Assembly (NCBI RefSeq): GCF_013359935.1 | Contig: NZ_JABMCB010000192.1 | Location: forward strand, 372,001-436,000 | DNA from: Paenibacillus xylanilyticus | GTDB lineage: Bacteria > Bacillota > Bacilli > Paenibacillales > Paenibacillaceae | Length of the DNA: 64,000 nt | Direction: 5' to 3' | Part shown: positions 25,297-32,703 of the stretch, one piece after another | Layout: each line of letters starts with the position of its first letter | How positions within the stretch are numbered: the stretch's first letter is position 1 | Program-made: the position numbers and the translations under genes | Notes under the pieces: generated by a model | What the model saw: the letters and a program-made list of their open reading frames with translations, nothing else | Told to the model about the DNA's origin: nothing | The model's database searches: none

Positions 25297-25599
25297 CTAT
25301 TCAACGCCATCCTTAAAATGTTTGTTCCAATGTTTGTCGCCTTTGTGCAAGAGATCTTCCACGGTTTTTTCCAGTGTGAGAAGGAGCTGTTCTCTGACAT
25401 CAAGTACAGTTTCTCTGTACAGACGTTCTTCCGATCCGACGATTTTATCGCCGTATAACGCCTGTGCAGCAGTGTACTTCCGATGTTCTTCAACCAGAGT
25501 ATCAATGGATTGCAGTGCGTGTTCTACAAAATGAGAAATGCTTTGATATTCCTTCGGCATTTGTTCCTTTAACAACTGAATTTTCGCAAGAGCTGGCAT
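25297..25599 (-). CDS. Small helical protein of unknown function
   Basis: I do not recognise this 100-residue product (MPALAKIQLLKEQMPKEYQS...). It is charged and predicted mostly helical, with heptad-like stretches such as VLDVREQLLLTLEKTVEDLL, no membrane segment and no Cys motif. The ATG at 25599 has GAGGTG 6 bases upstream on the minus strand, which is better spaced than the in-frame ATG at 25605 or GTG at 25608. It faces the stalk-domain gene and diverges from the sigma gene. The coding call rests on the ribosome site, the length and protein-like composition. Confidence 0.65.
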   Translation of the reverse strand: MPALAKIQLLKEQMPKEYQSISHFVEHALQSIDTLVEEHRKYTAAQALYGDKIVGSEERLYRETVLDVREQLLLTLEKTVEDLLHKGDKHWNKHFKDGVE

Positions 25600-26038
25600 G
25601 CTCATCACCTCGTATTATGAATGTAAATTTACAATACACTATTTTCATGAAAATTGCATTAAAAACAGCTTAAATTAGGACAAATTTCGACTTTTTTCAT
25701 TTTCGAAGGTTCTTAAGTGCTCATCTATAATATATGCCATTGCAATTCAATTGAGTCGTGCAAGTAATGGAATGGCTAGTTGAAGCCACGTGGTGACTCG
25801 GTATGCAATTTCTGTTATTCTAAGATAAGATTTCAGCGGCCCTTCATACATAAGCCGTTATTTTGTTGTGGTAATATACAGCATCTATAACGTATTCTAG
25901 GAGCAGACCGTGCTTAGTAAGCGATAACAAATGTGAACGCTTCAACGTTTTACCTGTTACTATCAAAAAAATACTTAACTTTGCAACAATTTTATTGATG
26001 AACACGTCTGTAAGGTTGCAGGGAGAGGGGGATCCTTT
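25600..26038. other. AT-rich intergenic region upstream of the ECF sigma gene
   Basis: This stretch of about 440 bases holds no convincing gene. It contains the ECF-type promoter at 25982-26008 and a possible sigma-A promoter, TTGTTG (25863-25868) and TATAAC (25886-25891) with a 17-base gap. A promoter for the minus-strand small gene must also lie here but I could not pick one confidently. Confidence 0.45.
25982..26008 (+). promoter_or_regulatory. ECF-type (autoregulatory) promoter of the sigma/anti-sigma operon
   Basis: TGCAAC (25982-25987), 17 bases, then CGTC (26005-26008). This matches the AAC-type -35 and CGT-type -10 of extracytoplasmic-function sigma promoters (SigM/SigV/SigX/SigW class). 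It ends 30 bases before the sigma gene start, so autoregulation by the encoded factor is likely. Confidence 0.75.
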
Positions 26039-26587
26039 GTGGTAGAGCCGGAACTCATCAGAGCCGCTCAATCGGGCGATCGCGACGCTCTAATTACCCT
26101 ATTGCGGGACATAGAACAGCATGTATATCGAACCGCATATTACATTTTAAATAATGAACAAGATGCTTTGGATGCTGCTCAGGAAGCTTTAATCCGAATC
26201 TATACCAAAATTAATTCCTATGAGGAAAAGGCCCAATTTAAAACATGGGTACAGCGCATCGTAACCAATATCTGTATCGATAAATTCAGAAGAACCAAGC
26301 CCTCGGTCTCCATTGACGAACACGAAATGGTTTTTCAGGATAATCAGGATGTGGAATTTGAAGTGATGTCCACGTATGTTGCAAAGGACATTCAAGATGC
26401 GATCAACAAACTTCCAGAGCATCATCGAACCGTTATTGTACTAAGGTATTTGCAGGATTTATCGTATAACGAAATTGCGGATTGTCTTGATCTTCCGCTG
26501 AATACAGTCAAATCTTATCTATTCAGAGCCAGACAGCAATTGCAAAATCTACTACAGGAATATCAGAAAGGTGGTGTGACAGGATGA
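26039..26587 (+). CDS. ECF RNA polymerase sigma factor
   Basis: The 182-residue product is a group 4 (ECF) sigma factor. Region 2 includes YRTAYYILNNEQDALDAAQE and FKTWVQRIVTNICIDKFRR (about 30-82); region 4 includes LPEHHRTVIVLRYLQDLSYNEIADCLDLPLNTVKSYLFRARQQL (about 125-170), with the helix-turn-helix. The GTG start at 26039 has GAGAGGGGG 8 bases upstream. Its stop overlaps the anti-sigma start (ATGA). It is close to the SigW/SigV type, but the subgroup and stimulus are unknown. Confidence 0.94.
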   Translation: MVEPELIRAAQSGDRDALITLLRDIEQHVYRTAYYILNNEQDALDAAQEALIRIYTKINSYEEKAQFKTWVQRIVTNICIDKFRRTKPSVSIDEHEMVFQDNQDVEFEVMSTYVAKDIQDAINKLPEHHRTVIVLRYLQDLSYNEIADCLDLPLNTVKSYLFRARQQLQNLLQEYQKGGVTG

Positions 26588-27849
26588 AATGCGAAGAGGT
26601 GGTGGAATGGATGCACCGGTATCTGGATCATGATCTGGGCGACGCGGAAACTGCGCAGATGCTACAGCATGTGGCCCAATGCCCGGAGTGCGCCGAGAAT
26701 TTTAGTTTGCTTAGAGCTCTTTCCAGAGAGTTGGAAGATTTGCCGCAGGTGACCCCGAAGTTCAGTTTGGTTGATGCCATTATGCCTCAATTGGATGCGA
26801 TTGATGAAGCACGGAGGGAACAAAGCAGTACAATACAGGAAATGAGTCCTGTCCCTGCTGCATTCGAGAATTTACAACGGTCAAGTGAACGAAAACCGAA
26901 GCAAAGATGGCTTAATTCCATGGTGGGCCGGATGTCCATGGGTGCTGCGGCAGCAGCCGTGGTGCTAGGGTTTGCAATCTGGGGTTATGAACCGGAGAAA
27001 CTTGAAAATGCCGAGTCCGTGATGATGAGTTCGGGCAGCGCCCAAGAGACGGATGCTGCCGATCCGAATTCGTTAAGTCGGGGAATTGAGAATGACGAAG
27101 CTTCAAATCCTGAGAATAAAAGCAATCCATTGTTAGATGACTCGGAGACGTCCATGACAGAAGGAACGGATCCAGAGACAGTACCTGAAGAAAATGGGTC
27201 GGACCAGGTACAGGAGCCTGAGGTAACGGACAACCAAACGCCAAAACAGCCAGCTCCAGGGTCTGAGTCGGACAACAGTACGGAAGCACAAAATAGCCCT
27301 TCCAGCCCGAAAGCTCCCGATAGTCAGAAGAGCCAGGATCAAGGCCAGGATGTGCAGCCAAAAACTCAGGATTCGGCTACAGGTGCTGTACCTCCTGCAG
27401 TTGCGGATGAAAAAGAAGGAAGCGAATCGGACAACAGGGAGGCTGAATCATTTAACTCTCAGGCTGCAACACCTGATGTCAATTCCGAAGATCCTACTGA
27501 GGGTACGACTTCTCCTGATTCAGAGACAGGAATCGAATCAAATGGCAACAAAGGGTTTGCCGCACCGGATCAAGGTGTAGCGTCTACCATGACCTCGAAG
27601 GAATGGAAGTCACCGGACGGAACTTATGTAGTGATGCTGATTGACAATCAACTAAGTGTTTATTCGAAATCGGCATCCGATCCAGACGTTCTTAATCTAG
27701 TGGAACAGCGTAACTTGGAAGGAACCTTAAAGACTGCCGGCTGGTCCAGCGACAGCACCTTGTTTAACTATGAGACAGACAAGGACGGCACCACGGTAAA
27801 AAATTCATTTACTGTACCTTCAGCAACAGGTGAAACTACCACGAAATAA
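26584..27849 (+). CDS. Membrane anti-sigma factor with zinc-finger (ZAS) domain and long extracytoplasmic tail
   Basis: The 421-residue product starts with a ZAS-type zinc finger, His29-x3-Cys33-x2-Cys36 (LQHVAQCPECAENF), which would hold the sigma factor inactive. One membrane helix follows (about 118-134, MGAAAAAVVLGFAIWGY). Outside lies a very long Ser/Glu/Pro/Asp-rich, probably disordered region (about 140-335), then a folded-looking end with SKEWKSPDGTYVVMLIDNQLSVYSKS and TAGWSSDSTLFNYETD, strands like a beta-propeller or WD blade. It is translationally coupled to the sigma gene. The tail is much longer than in RsiW and may be the sensor or a protease target; that is inference. Confidence 0.9.
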   Translation: MKCEEVVEWMHRYLDHDLGDAETAQMLQHVAQCPECAENFSLLRALSRELEDLPQVTPKFSLVDAIMPQLDAIDEARREQSSTIQEMSPVPAAFENLQRSSERKPKQRWLNSMVGRMSMGAAAAAVVLGFAIWGYEPEKLENAESVMMSSGSAQETDAADPNSLSRGIENDEASNPENKSNPLLDDSETSMTEGTDPETVPEENGSDQVQEPEVTDNQTPKQPAPGSESDNSTEAQNSPSSPKAPDSQKSQDQGQDVQPKTQDSATGAVPPAVADEKEGSESDNREAESFNSQAATPDVNSEDPTEGTTSPDSETGIESNGNKGFAAPDQGVASTMTSKEWKSPDGTYVVMLIDNQLSVYSKSASDPDVLNLVEQRNLEGTLKTAGWSSDSTLFNYETDKDGTTVKNSFTVPSATGETTTK

Positions 27850-28020
27850 TCCGGAAATGCGAGCCTGCTTTTTCGAATCAGCAGAACACTTCAAGGGTGG
27901 CAAGAATATACTAAATTTATCAATAACGTCCTATCTCAGTTAAAACAACTGACGTCGTATGACCGGGACCCAGCCTTTTCTAGAATCGCTGGTGTTCTCG
28001 TTTATATAGATGTAGGACCA

Positions 28021-28065
28021 GGGGGCCTTCATTCGTTTAACGGATGCAGGGCCCCTTTGTTGTCT
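28021..28065 (+). terminator. Likely terminator upstream of holA
   Basis: GGGGCC (28022-28027) and CAT/CG pair with CG/ATG and GGCCCC (28050-28055), followed by TTTGTTGT. The T tract is short, but the stem is GC-rich and lies between the anti-sigma gene and holA. Confidence 0.6.
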
Positions 28066-28107
28066 GTCGTGTTTTCTGGTAGGATAGTAGGGATAGGGGG
28101 CACCGTG

Positions 28108-29124
28108 ATGGATGTAAAAAGTGCAACAAAGGCAATTCGCAATGGGGAGACGGCTCCGATATACGTGCTGTACGGAACGGAGAAATACCAGATACAGCAA
28201 TTTACGGAGATGTTAAAAGAACAGGTTATCGAGGAAGAGCATCGGGATTTCGCCATTATTCCGTACGATCTGACTGAAACACCTGTTGAAGTGGTGATTG
28301 AGGAAGCGGAAACGGTTCCCTTTTTGGTCCCGCGAAAATTGATTATTGTAAGGGATGCGAATCTGTTTACTGCAGGTAAAGATTCCAAGATCGAACACCA
28401 GGTGGATCGGCTGCTTACTTATATGGATAATCCGGCAGATTACAGTACGATCGTTTTCCTCGCGCAAGGGGATAAGCTGGATGAGCGTAAAAAGCTGGTG
28501 AAAGCGGTCAAGAAACAGGCGGTCGTTCTTGCCTTTGCTCCACTGAGCGGGGAAGAACTGCTGAATTGGATCGTAAAGCTTGCGAAGCAGCGTGATGTAA
28601 CTTTTGAAGCTGGGGCGGCAGATACACTCGTGAGCTATGCAGGAACAGGATTGCAAACACTGTCTGCTGAAGTAGACAAGCTGTGTCTATTCGCTGGTAA
28701 TGGCGGTACGATTCATCGTGCTGATATTGAGTCATTGGTGGCGCGCAGCACAGAGCAGAATGTATTTGCTTTGGTGGAGGAATTAGCCAATTTACGTTTG
28801 GAGAAAGCGCTGGGGTTATTTTATGAATTACTGAAACAGCGCGAGGAGCCTATTAAAATTGCAGCATTGATCGCTCGACAGTTCAGGATTATGATTCAGG
28901 TAAAAGAGCTTGGCCAGCAAAGCTACTCACAACAGCAAATTGCCAGTCAGCTTGGTTTGCATCCGTACGCGGTTAAAATTGCCGGAGAACAGGCACGCAA
29001 ATTTCAGCCAGAACGGCTGAGAAACATTCTGAGTCATCTTAGTGAACTGGATTACCAGATGAAAACAGGTGCTGTTGATAAAGTGCTTGGTTTGGAGTTG
29101 TTTCTTCTAAGGCTCGGAGCATAA
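28108..29124 (+). CDS. holA: DNA polymerase III delta subunit
   Basis: HolA opens the beta sliding clamp during loading onto DNA. The 338-residue product shows the family pattern: IYVLYGTEKYQIQQFTEML near the N-terminus (nucleotide-site remnant), VPFLVPRKLIIVRDANLF, and ARSTEQNVFALVEELANLRLEKAL (about 213-236), with the C-terminal collar helices. I take the ATG at 28108 (GGGGG site 7 bases upstream); the adjacent GTG at 28105 is equivalent. B. subtilis has the homologue yqeN downstream of comEC. Confidence 0.93.
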   Translation: MDVKSATKAIRNGETAPIYVLYGTEKYQIQQFTEMLKEQVIEEEHRDFAIIPYDLTETPVEVVIEEAETVPFLVPRKLIIVRDANLFTAGKDSKIEHQVDRLLTYMDNPADYSTIVFLAQGDKLDERKKLVKAVKKQAVVLAFAPLSGEELLNWIVKLAKQRDVTFEAGAADTLVSYAGTGLQTLSAEVDKLCLFAGNGGTIHRADIESLVARSTEQNVFALVEELANLRLEKALGLFYELLKQREEPIKIAALIARQFRIMIQVKELGQQSYSQQQIASQLGLHPYAVKIAGEQARKFQPERLRNILSHLSELDYQMKTGAVDKVLGLELFLLRLGA

Positions 29125-29135
29125 ATAAAGCAAGT

Positions 29136-29210
29136 CCCAAAAAAAGGGATAACAAAAGACCCTTATTTCGATCGACAATAGGTCAACGAGATAAGGGCTC
29201 TTTTTTGGGT
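29136..29210 (+). terminator. Terminator after holA
   Basis: AGACCCTTAT... pairs with ...ATAAGGGCTCT (about 29157-29201) before six T residues, and an outer CCCAAAAAA/TTTTTTGGG pair (29136-29209) can extend it, so it may act in both directions. Confidence 0.85.
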
Positions 29211-29230
29211 ACTTATCAGATCAGATACTA

Positions 29231-29266
29231 AAAAATCCTGAAAGCTCGGTGCTGTTCAGGATTTTT
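29231..29266 (-). terminator. Terminator of rpsT (also reads in the plus direction)
   Basis: AAAAATCCTGAA (29231-29242) and TTCAGGATTTTT (29255-29266) are perfect inverted repeats with a 12-base loop, giving A- and U-rich flanks on both strands. It ends 27 bases beyond the rpsT stop. Confidence 0.9.
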
Positions 29267-29292
29267 CCATTGGATCGTATAAGTAACGCTTC

Positions 29293-29565
29293 TTACGCTT
29301 GTGCGGAAAGAGCGTTCAGTTTTTTCGCCAAGCGAGACTTTTTGCGGGCTGCAGCATTTTTATGAACCAGACCTTTAGTTACAGCCTTGTCCAGCTTTTT
29401 GGAAGCAGCTTGAATCGCAGCTTTAGCAGTATCAACTTCGTTGCTTACCAGAGCAGCATCAGCAGCTTTAACAGCTGTACGGAGTGCGGATTTCTGGGAA
29501 GCGTTGAGTGCGCGGCGCTTGTCGCTCGTTTTTACGCGTTTAACAGCGGATTTGATGTTTGGCAT
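29293..29565 (-). CDS. rpsT: 30S ribosomal protein S20
   Basis: S20 binds 16S rRNA at the base of the body of the small subunit. The 90-residue product is Lys/Ala-rich and helical: MPNIKSAVKRVKTSDKRR at the N-terminus and GLVHKNAAARKKSRLAKKL near the C-terminus, as in all S20 proteins. The ATG at 29565 has AGGAGG 8 bases upstream on the minus strand. It is divergent from gpr and has its own promoter and terminator, the same arrangement as in B. subtilis. Confidence 0.98.
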   Translation of the reverse strand: MPNIKSAVKRVKTSDKRRALNASQKSALRTAVKAADAALVSNEVDTAKAAIQAASKKLDKAVTKGLVHKNAAARKKSRLAKKLNALSAQA

Positions 29566-29621
29566 TACATTCACCTCCTGTAAGGCATTCGCATGAATAC
29601 AAACGTTTCACAACTTAAAAT

Positions 29622-29650
29622 ATTCTAGCACGCTAGCATGCAAATTGCAA
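29622..29650 (-). promoter_or_regulatory. Sigma-A promoter of rpsT
   Basis: On the minus strand, TTGCAA (29650-29645) and TAGAAT (29627-29622) are separated by 17 bases, with the -10 about 57 bases upstream of the rpsT start. Confidence 0.8.
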
Positions 29651-29677
29651 CAAATATTCCTATAGTGTTCTTGCTAT

Positions 29678-29708
29678 TGCATAAAGAACTGCATTTCCCC
29701 ACACAATA
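29678..29708 (+). promoter_or_regulatory. Candidate sigma-G/sigma-F promoter of gpr
   Basis: GCATA (29679-29683), 18 bases, CACAATA (29702-29708). This fits the forespore consensus GHATR-N18-CATNMTA with one mismatch. The gpr gene is transcribed by sigma-F and sigma-G in B. subtilis, which supports the call. Confidence 0.6.
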
Positions 29709-29739
29709 TGCTCAAATGCGGTAAAGGAGGCAGGGACAG

Positions 29740-30741
29740 ATGACACTTGATTTACAGAACTATACAGTTCGGACCGACTTGGCGATTGATTCGAAAGAAA
29801 TGGCTCAAGGCTCGCAGAAACAGACGATTCCCGGGCTGCGGGAAGATGTGGAAGAGAAAGACGGCATTACCATTACTCGGATTGATGTGCTGAACGATGC
29901 TGCCGCAAAAACAATCGGACGCGTCAAGGGACACTACGTTACGTTGGAAGTCCCGTCACTTCGTAACGGTGATACTGACCTTCAGGAACGTGTGGCCGCA
30001 GAATTCACGAGGGAGATGGAGGATTTCTTGACCAAAGCGGGTGTTAACAAGACATCTAAAGTGCTGATTGTCGGCCTCGGCAATTTGCATGTAACGCCTG
30101 ACTCACTTGGCCCGCTTGTGGTGGAAAACTTGATGGTAACCCGTCAGTACTTTGAATTGGTACCGGATCAGGTAGCTCCAGGTTACCGGGAAGTTAGTGC
30201 AATTGCCCCTGGTGTGCTTGGTACTACAGGCATAGAGTCCAGCGACATCGTCCAAGGGATAGTGGACCGCACCAAACCGGATGCCATCATTGCCATTGAT
30301 GCGCTGGCTTCCCGCTCTCTCGAACGTGTCAATACAACGATTCAGGTTGCGGACATTGGCATACATCCTGGTTCAGGCATTGGTAACAAGCGGCGTGGTC
30401 TTACCAAAGAAATTTTGGGAGTTCCATGTATCGCCATCGGTGTACCGACCGTATGTTATGCCTCCACCATAGTAAATAATGTTATTGAAATGATGAGTGC
30501 ACACTTCCGTCAAGAGACAGACCAGACCAAACAAATTATGGGCATGCTGGACGATATCGGTGAGCAAGATCGATTAAGTTTGGTGAAAGAGGTTCTGGAG
30601 CCACTTGGTCATGACTTGATTGTTACGCCAAAGGAAATTGATGAATTCATCGAGGGAATCGCCAACGTGATTGCTAGCGGTCTGAATGCCGCACTGCATG
30701 ATGCGGTGAATCCGGATAACGTTGCAGCTTACACTCACTAA
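29740..30741 (+). CDS. gpr: Germination protease GPR
   Basis: GPR degrades the small acid-soluble spore proteins during germination. It is made as a zymogen in the forespore. The 333-residue product has a short N-terminal propeptide region ending near YTVRTDLAIDSKE (the TDLA motif around the processing site), LIVGLGNLHVTPDSLGP, VLGTTGIESSDIVQGI and IAIDALASRSLERVNTTIQ, all typical of peptidase family A25. AAAGGAGGCAGG precedes the ATG. spoIIP follows. Confidence 0.97.
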   Translation: MTLDLQNYTVRTDLAIDSKEMAQGSQKQTIPGLREDVEEKDGITITRIDVLNDAAAKTIGRVKGHYVTLEVPSLRNGDTDLQERVAAEFTREMEDFLTKAGVNKTSKVLIVGLGNLHVTPDSLGPLVVENLMVTRQYFELVPDQVAPGYREVSAIAPGVLGTTGIESSDIVQGIVDRTKPDAIIAIDALASRSLERVNTTIQVADIGIHPGSGIGNKRRGLTKEILGVPCIAIGVPTVCYASTIVNNVIEMMSAHFRQETDQTKQIMGMLDDIGEQDRLSLVKEVLEPLGHDLIVTPKEIDEFIEGIANVIASGLNAALHDAVNPDNVAAYTH

Positions 30742-30761
30742 CTGTAAAAAGCCCGGCCAGG

Positions 30762-30790
30762 AAGTCCGAATCTATCGGACTTTCTTTTTT
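30762..30790 (+). terminator. Terminator after gpr
   Basis: AAGTCCGA pairs perfectly with TCGGACTT (30775-30782) over a short loop, followed by TCTTTTTT. Confidence 0.88.
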
Positions 30791-30880
30791 GCTGTCTTTC
30801 TTCTAATTCCTGTTCTATCAAATCTGGCAGGCTCATAGAGTTGAAGTATAAGAGTTGTCCAGCAGGAAGGAGACAGATGA

Positions 30881-32170
30881 ATGAACAAAATATTGGCCTG
30901 GAATATCGGGAAGTGGAAAAAAAGATGTCTGCATGTGCTGGCCATGGGCCGTACGTTGCTGCTGCTTATGATTATATCTGCTTTGTTTTTTGTAGTACTC
31001 GGCCTTGGAGGTATGGCAGAAAAACGGTTGAACAATTCTCCGGTATCTTCCATGAAAGGATTCGCTAGTAGCGTCTCCAGCCGCTTTTTTGTGGATATGC
31101 TCGGCATGGAGATGCCCCACTTGACCCAGAAGGAGCAGACTTCTGCGTTCTCCGGCGAAAATTTGACTACTTTTGTATTCCAACTTCTTACCAATGTGAA
31201 TCCACAGGACCCCAAAAGCCTGATCGCAAGAGAAATGCCTGGCATGGGCTCCAATCAACCGGTTTTGCTTAGGCCCGGCTCAGGGAATGAAAAGGCCGAA
31301 GCGCCTGAAGATTATCAACCAGGTCCAGGACTGACCGATACCGCTTCTGCTGGCGGGGGCAAGTCAGATGGTGACCTGCATGTTCCACCGGGTCAGGATA
31401 ACACGGATCCTCCCGAAACGAACGAGCCCGGGGATGGAGAAGTAACGGAAAATCCGCCGCCAAAGAACGGTGGTCAGGAAGGTACAGCCACAGCCGGCAA
31501 GAAAAGCGTGCTCATCTATCATTCCCACCCGCGCGAAGGATACAATCCATTGCTTGGCACCAAGAGTGACAACCCTTCCTCAGGGAAATCAACCGGCAAT
31601 GTTTTTCAAGTTGGATCTTATCTGTCCGATAGCTTGGAGAAGCTCGGCGTTGGGGTGGAACATGCCAAAGATGATTACCCGACCAAAGTGAAGGATTATA
31701 ACTGGAACTACTCTTATAAATATTCACGTCAAACAGTGAAGGCTGCTCTCGCTCAAAATGATGATCTTACCTACCTTATTGATATTCATCGGGATTCCCA
31801 ACGTCACAATAAAACAACCACGACCATTGATGGCCTAGGATACGCCAAAGTGTATTTCATCATTGGACATGAGAATCCGAACTGGCAAGAAAATGAAGCA
31901 TTTGCTGCGAAAATCCACAAAAAGCTCGAAGCAAAATACCCCGGCGTCTCGAGAGGGGTTTGGGGCAAGGATGGCGGCGGAGCAAATAATGGTGAATACA
32001 ATCAGACCCTTTCACCCAACAGCATTTTGATAGAAATCGGGGGAATAGACAATACGGGGGCTGAGCTCAAGCGGACTTCAAAAGTGCTTGCAGACATGAT
32101 TGCCGAGGTATATTGGGAAGATCAGAACGTGGATAAAGCCAGCACAGGTACTACGTCACAAGGCAGTTGA
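30881..32170 (+). CDS. spoIIP: Stage II sporulation protein P (peptidoglycan amidase/endopeptidase)
   Basis: SpoIIP hydrolyses septal peptidoglycan with SpoIID and SpoIIM during forespore engulfment. The 429-residue product has an N-terminal membrane anchor (about 26-45), a Pro/Gly-rich linker (about 130-205), and a C-terminal catalytic domain with VLIYHSHPREGYNP, YLIDIHRDSQR, FIIGHENPNWQEN and SILIEIGGIDN; the His and Glu residues are metal ligands of this amidase family. AAGGAGACAG precedes the ATG. The gpr-spoIIP-yqxA-lepA order matches B. subtilis. Confidence 0.96.
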   Translation: MNKILAWNIGKWKKRCLHVLAMGRTLLLLMIISALFFVVLGLGGMAEKRLNNSPVSSMKGFASSVSSRFFVDMLGMEMPHLTQKEQTSAFSGENLTTFVFQLLTNVNPQDPKSLIAREMPGMGSNQPVLLRPGSGNEKAEAPEDYQPGPGLTDTASAGGGKSDGDLHVPPGQDNTDPPETNEPGDGEVTENPPPKNGGQEGTATAGKKSVLIYHSHPREGYNPLLGTKSDNPSSGKSTGNVFQVGSYLSDSLEKLGVGVEHAKDDYPTKVKDYNWNYSYKYSRQTVKAALAQNDDLTYLIDIHRDSQRHNKTTTTIDGLGYAKVYFIIGHENPNWQENEAFAAKIHKKLEAKYPGVSRGVWGKDGGGANNGEYNQTLSPNSILIEIGGIDNTGAELKRTSKVLADMIAEVYWEDQNVDKASTGTTSQGS

Positions 32171-32206
32171 TTATTCTAGGATATAACCTGACAGGAGGCG
32201 AACAAT

Positions 32207-32557
32207 GTGTCCAGATTCGGCAAAAGAATGGTAACCGTTATTGTATTTATGTTATTAGGAGTTCTGCTAGGAATGCAGCTGGCAGGAGGCAGCTTTCAAA
32301 TAGATGATGTTCCTGAGGTAAGCCCAGCCGTTGTTAAAACAGAACCCGCCGCCGAATCTGAGCCTGCTGTTTCCGTACAACAAGAAGAAAAGGAAACGCC
32401 CATTGTTCCCGTACAAACTCCAAGTCAGGTGCTTGGGGCGGAACAGGACAAAGCTCCGGTGGATGTGCTTGCAGACAAAACAGCGGGGCTTCTTCAAAAT
32501 CTGTCTCACAACGGAATTAAGTGGGTGGTTTCGCTGTTTAGCGGGGTCGCTGAATAA
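32207..32557 (+). CDS. yqxA: YqxA-like small membrane protein (DUF3679)
   Basis: The 116-residue product begins with a membrane segment (MVTVIVFMLLGVLLGMQLA, about 8-26), followed by an acidic, Pro-rich linker and a short C-terminal helix. Position directly after spoIIP, size, and the LLGVLLGMQ segment match YqxA/DUF3679, whose function is unknown. The start is a GTG at 32207 with AGGAGG 8 bases upstream. The product probably sits in the membrane, perhaps with SpoIIP, but that is by context only. Confidence 0.75.
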   Translation: MSRFGKRMVTVIVFMLLGVLLGMQLAGGSFQIDDVPEVSPAVVKTEPAAESEPAVSVQQEEKETPIVPVQTPSQVLGAEQDKAPVDVLADKTAGLLQNLSHNGIKWVVSLFSGVAE

Positions 32558-32637
32558 AAAGCTGCTCAATGTAGGTAAAATAAACCCCTGGAGATTCGTA
32601 TTCGGGACGATTATTATAAAGTTGAGGCAACGCGGGA

Positions 32638-32666
32638 TTGATGCACCCTGCATCAACTGTTATAAT
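32638..32666 (+). promoter_or_regulatory. Sigma-A promoter of lepA
   Basis: TTGATG (32638-32643) and TATAAT (32661-32666), 17 bases apart, 38 bases before the lepA start. Confidence 0.85.
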
Positions 32667-32703
32667 GAAGTGATTGACACTAGGCTGTTTCTGGGGGTAA
32701 GGA

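Noticed and set aside
27850..28107. A possible yqzM-like small gene between the sigma operon and holA
   Set aside because: B. subtilis has a short gene here, but I found no small hydrophobic frame with a ribosome site in this gap.
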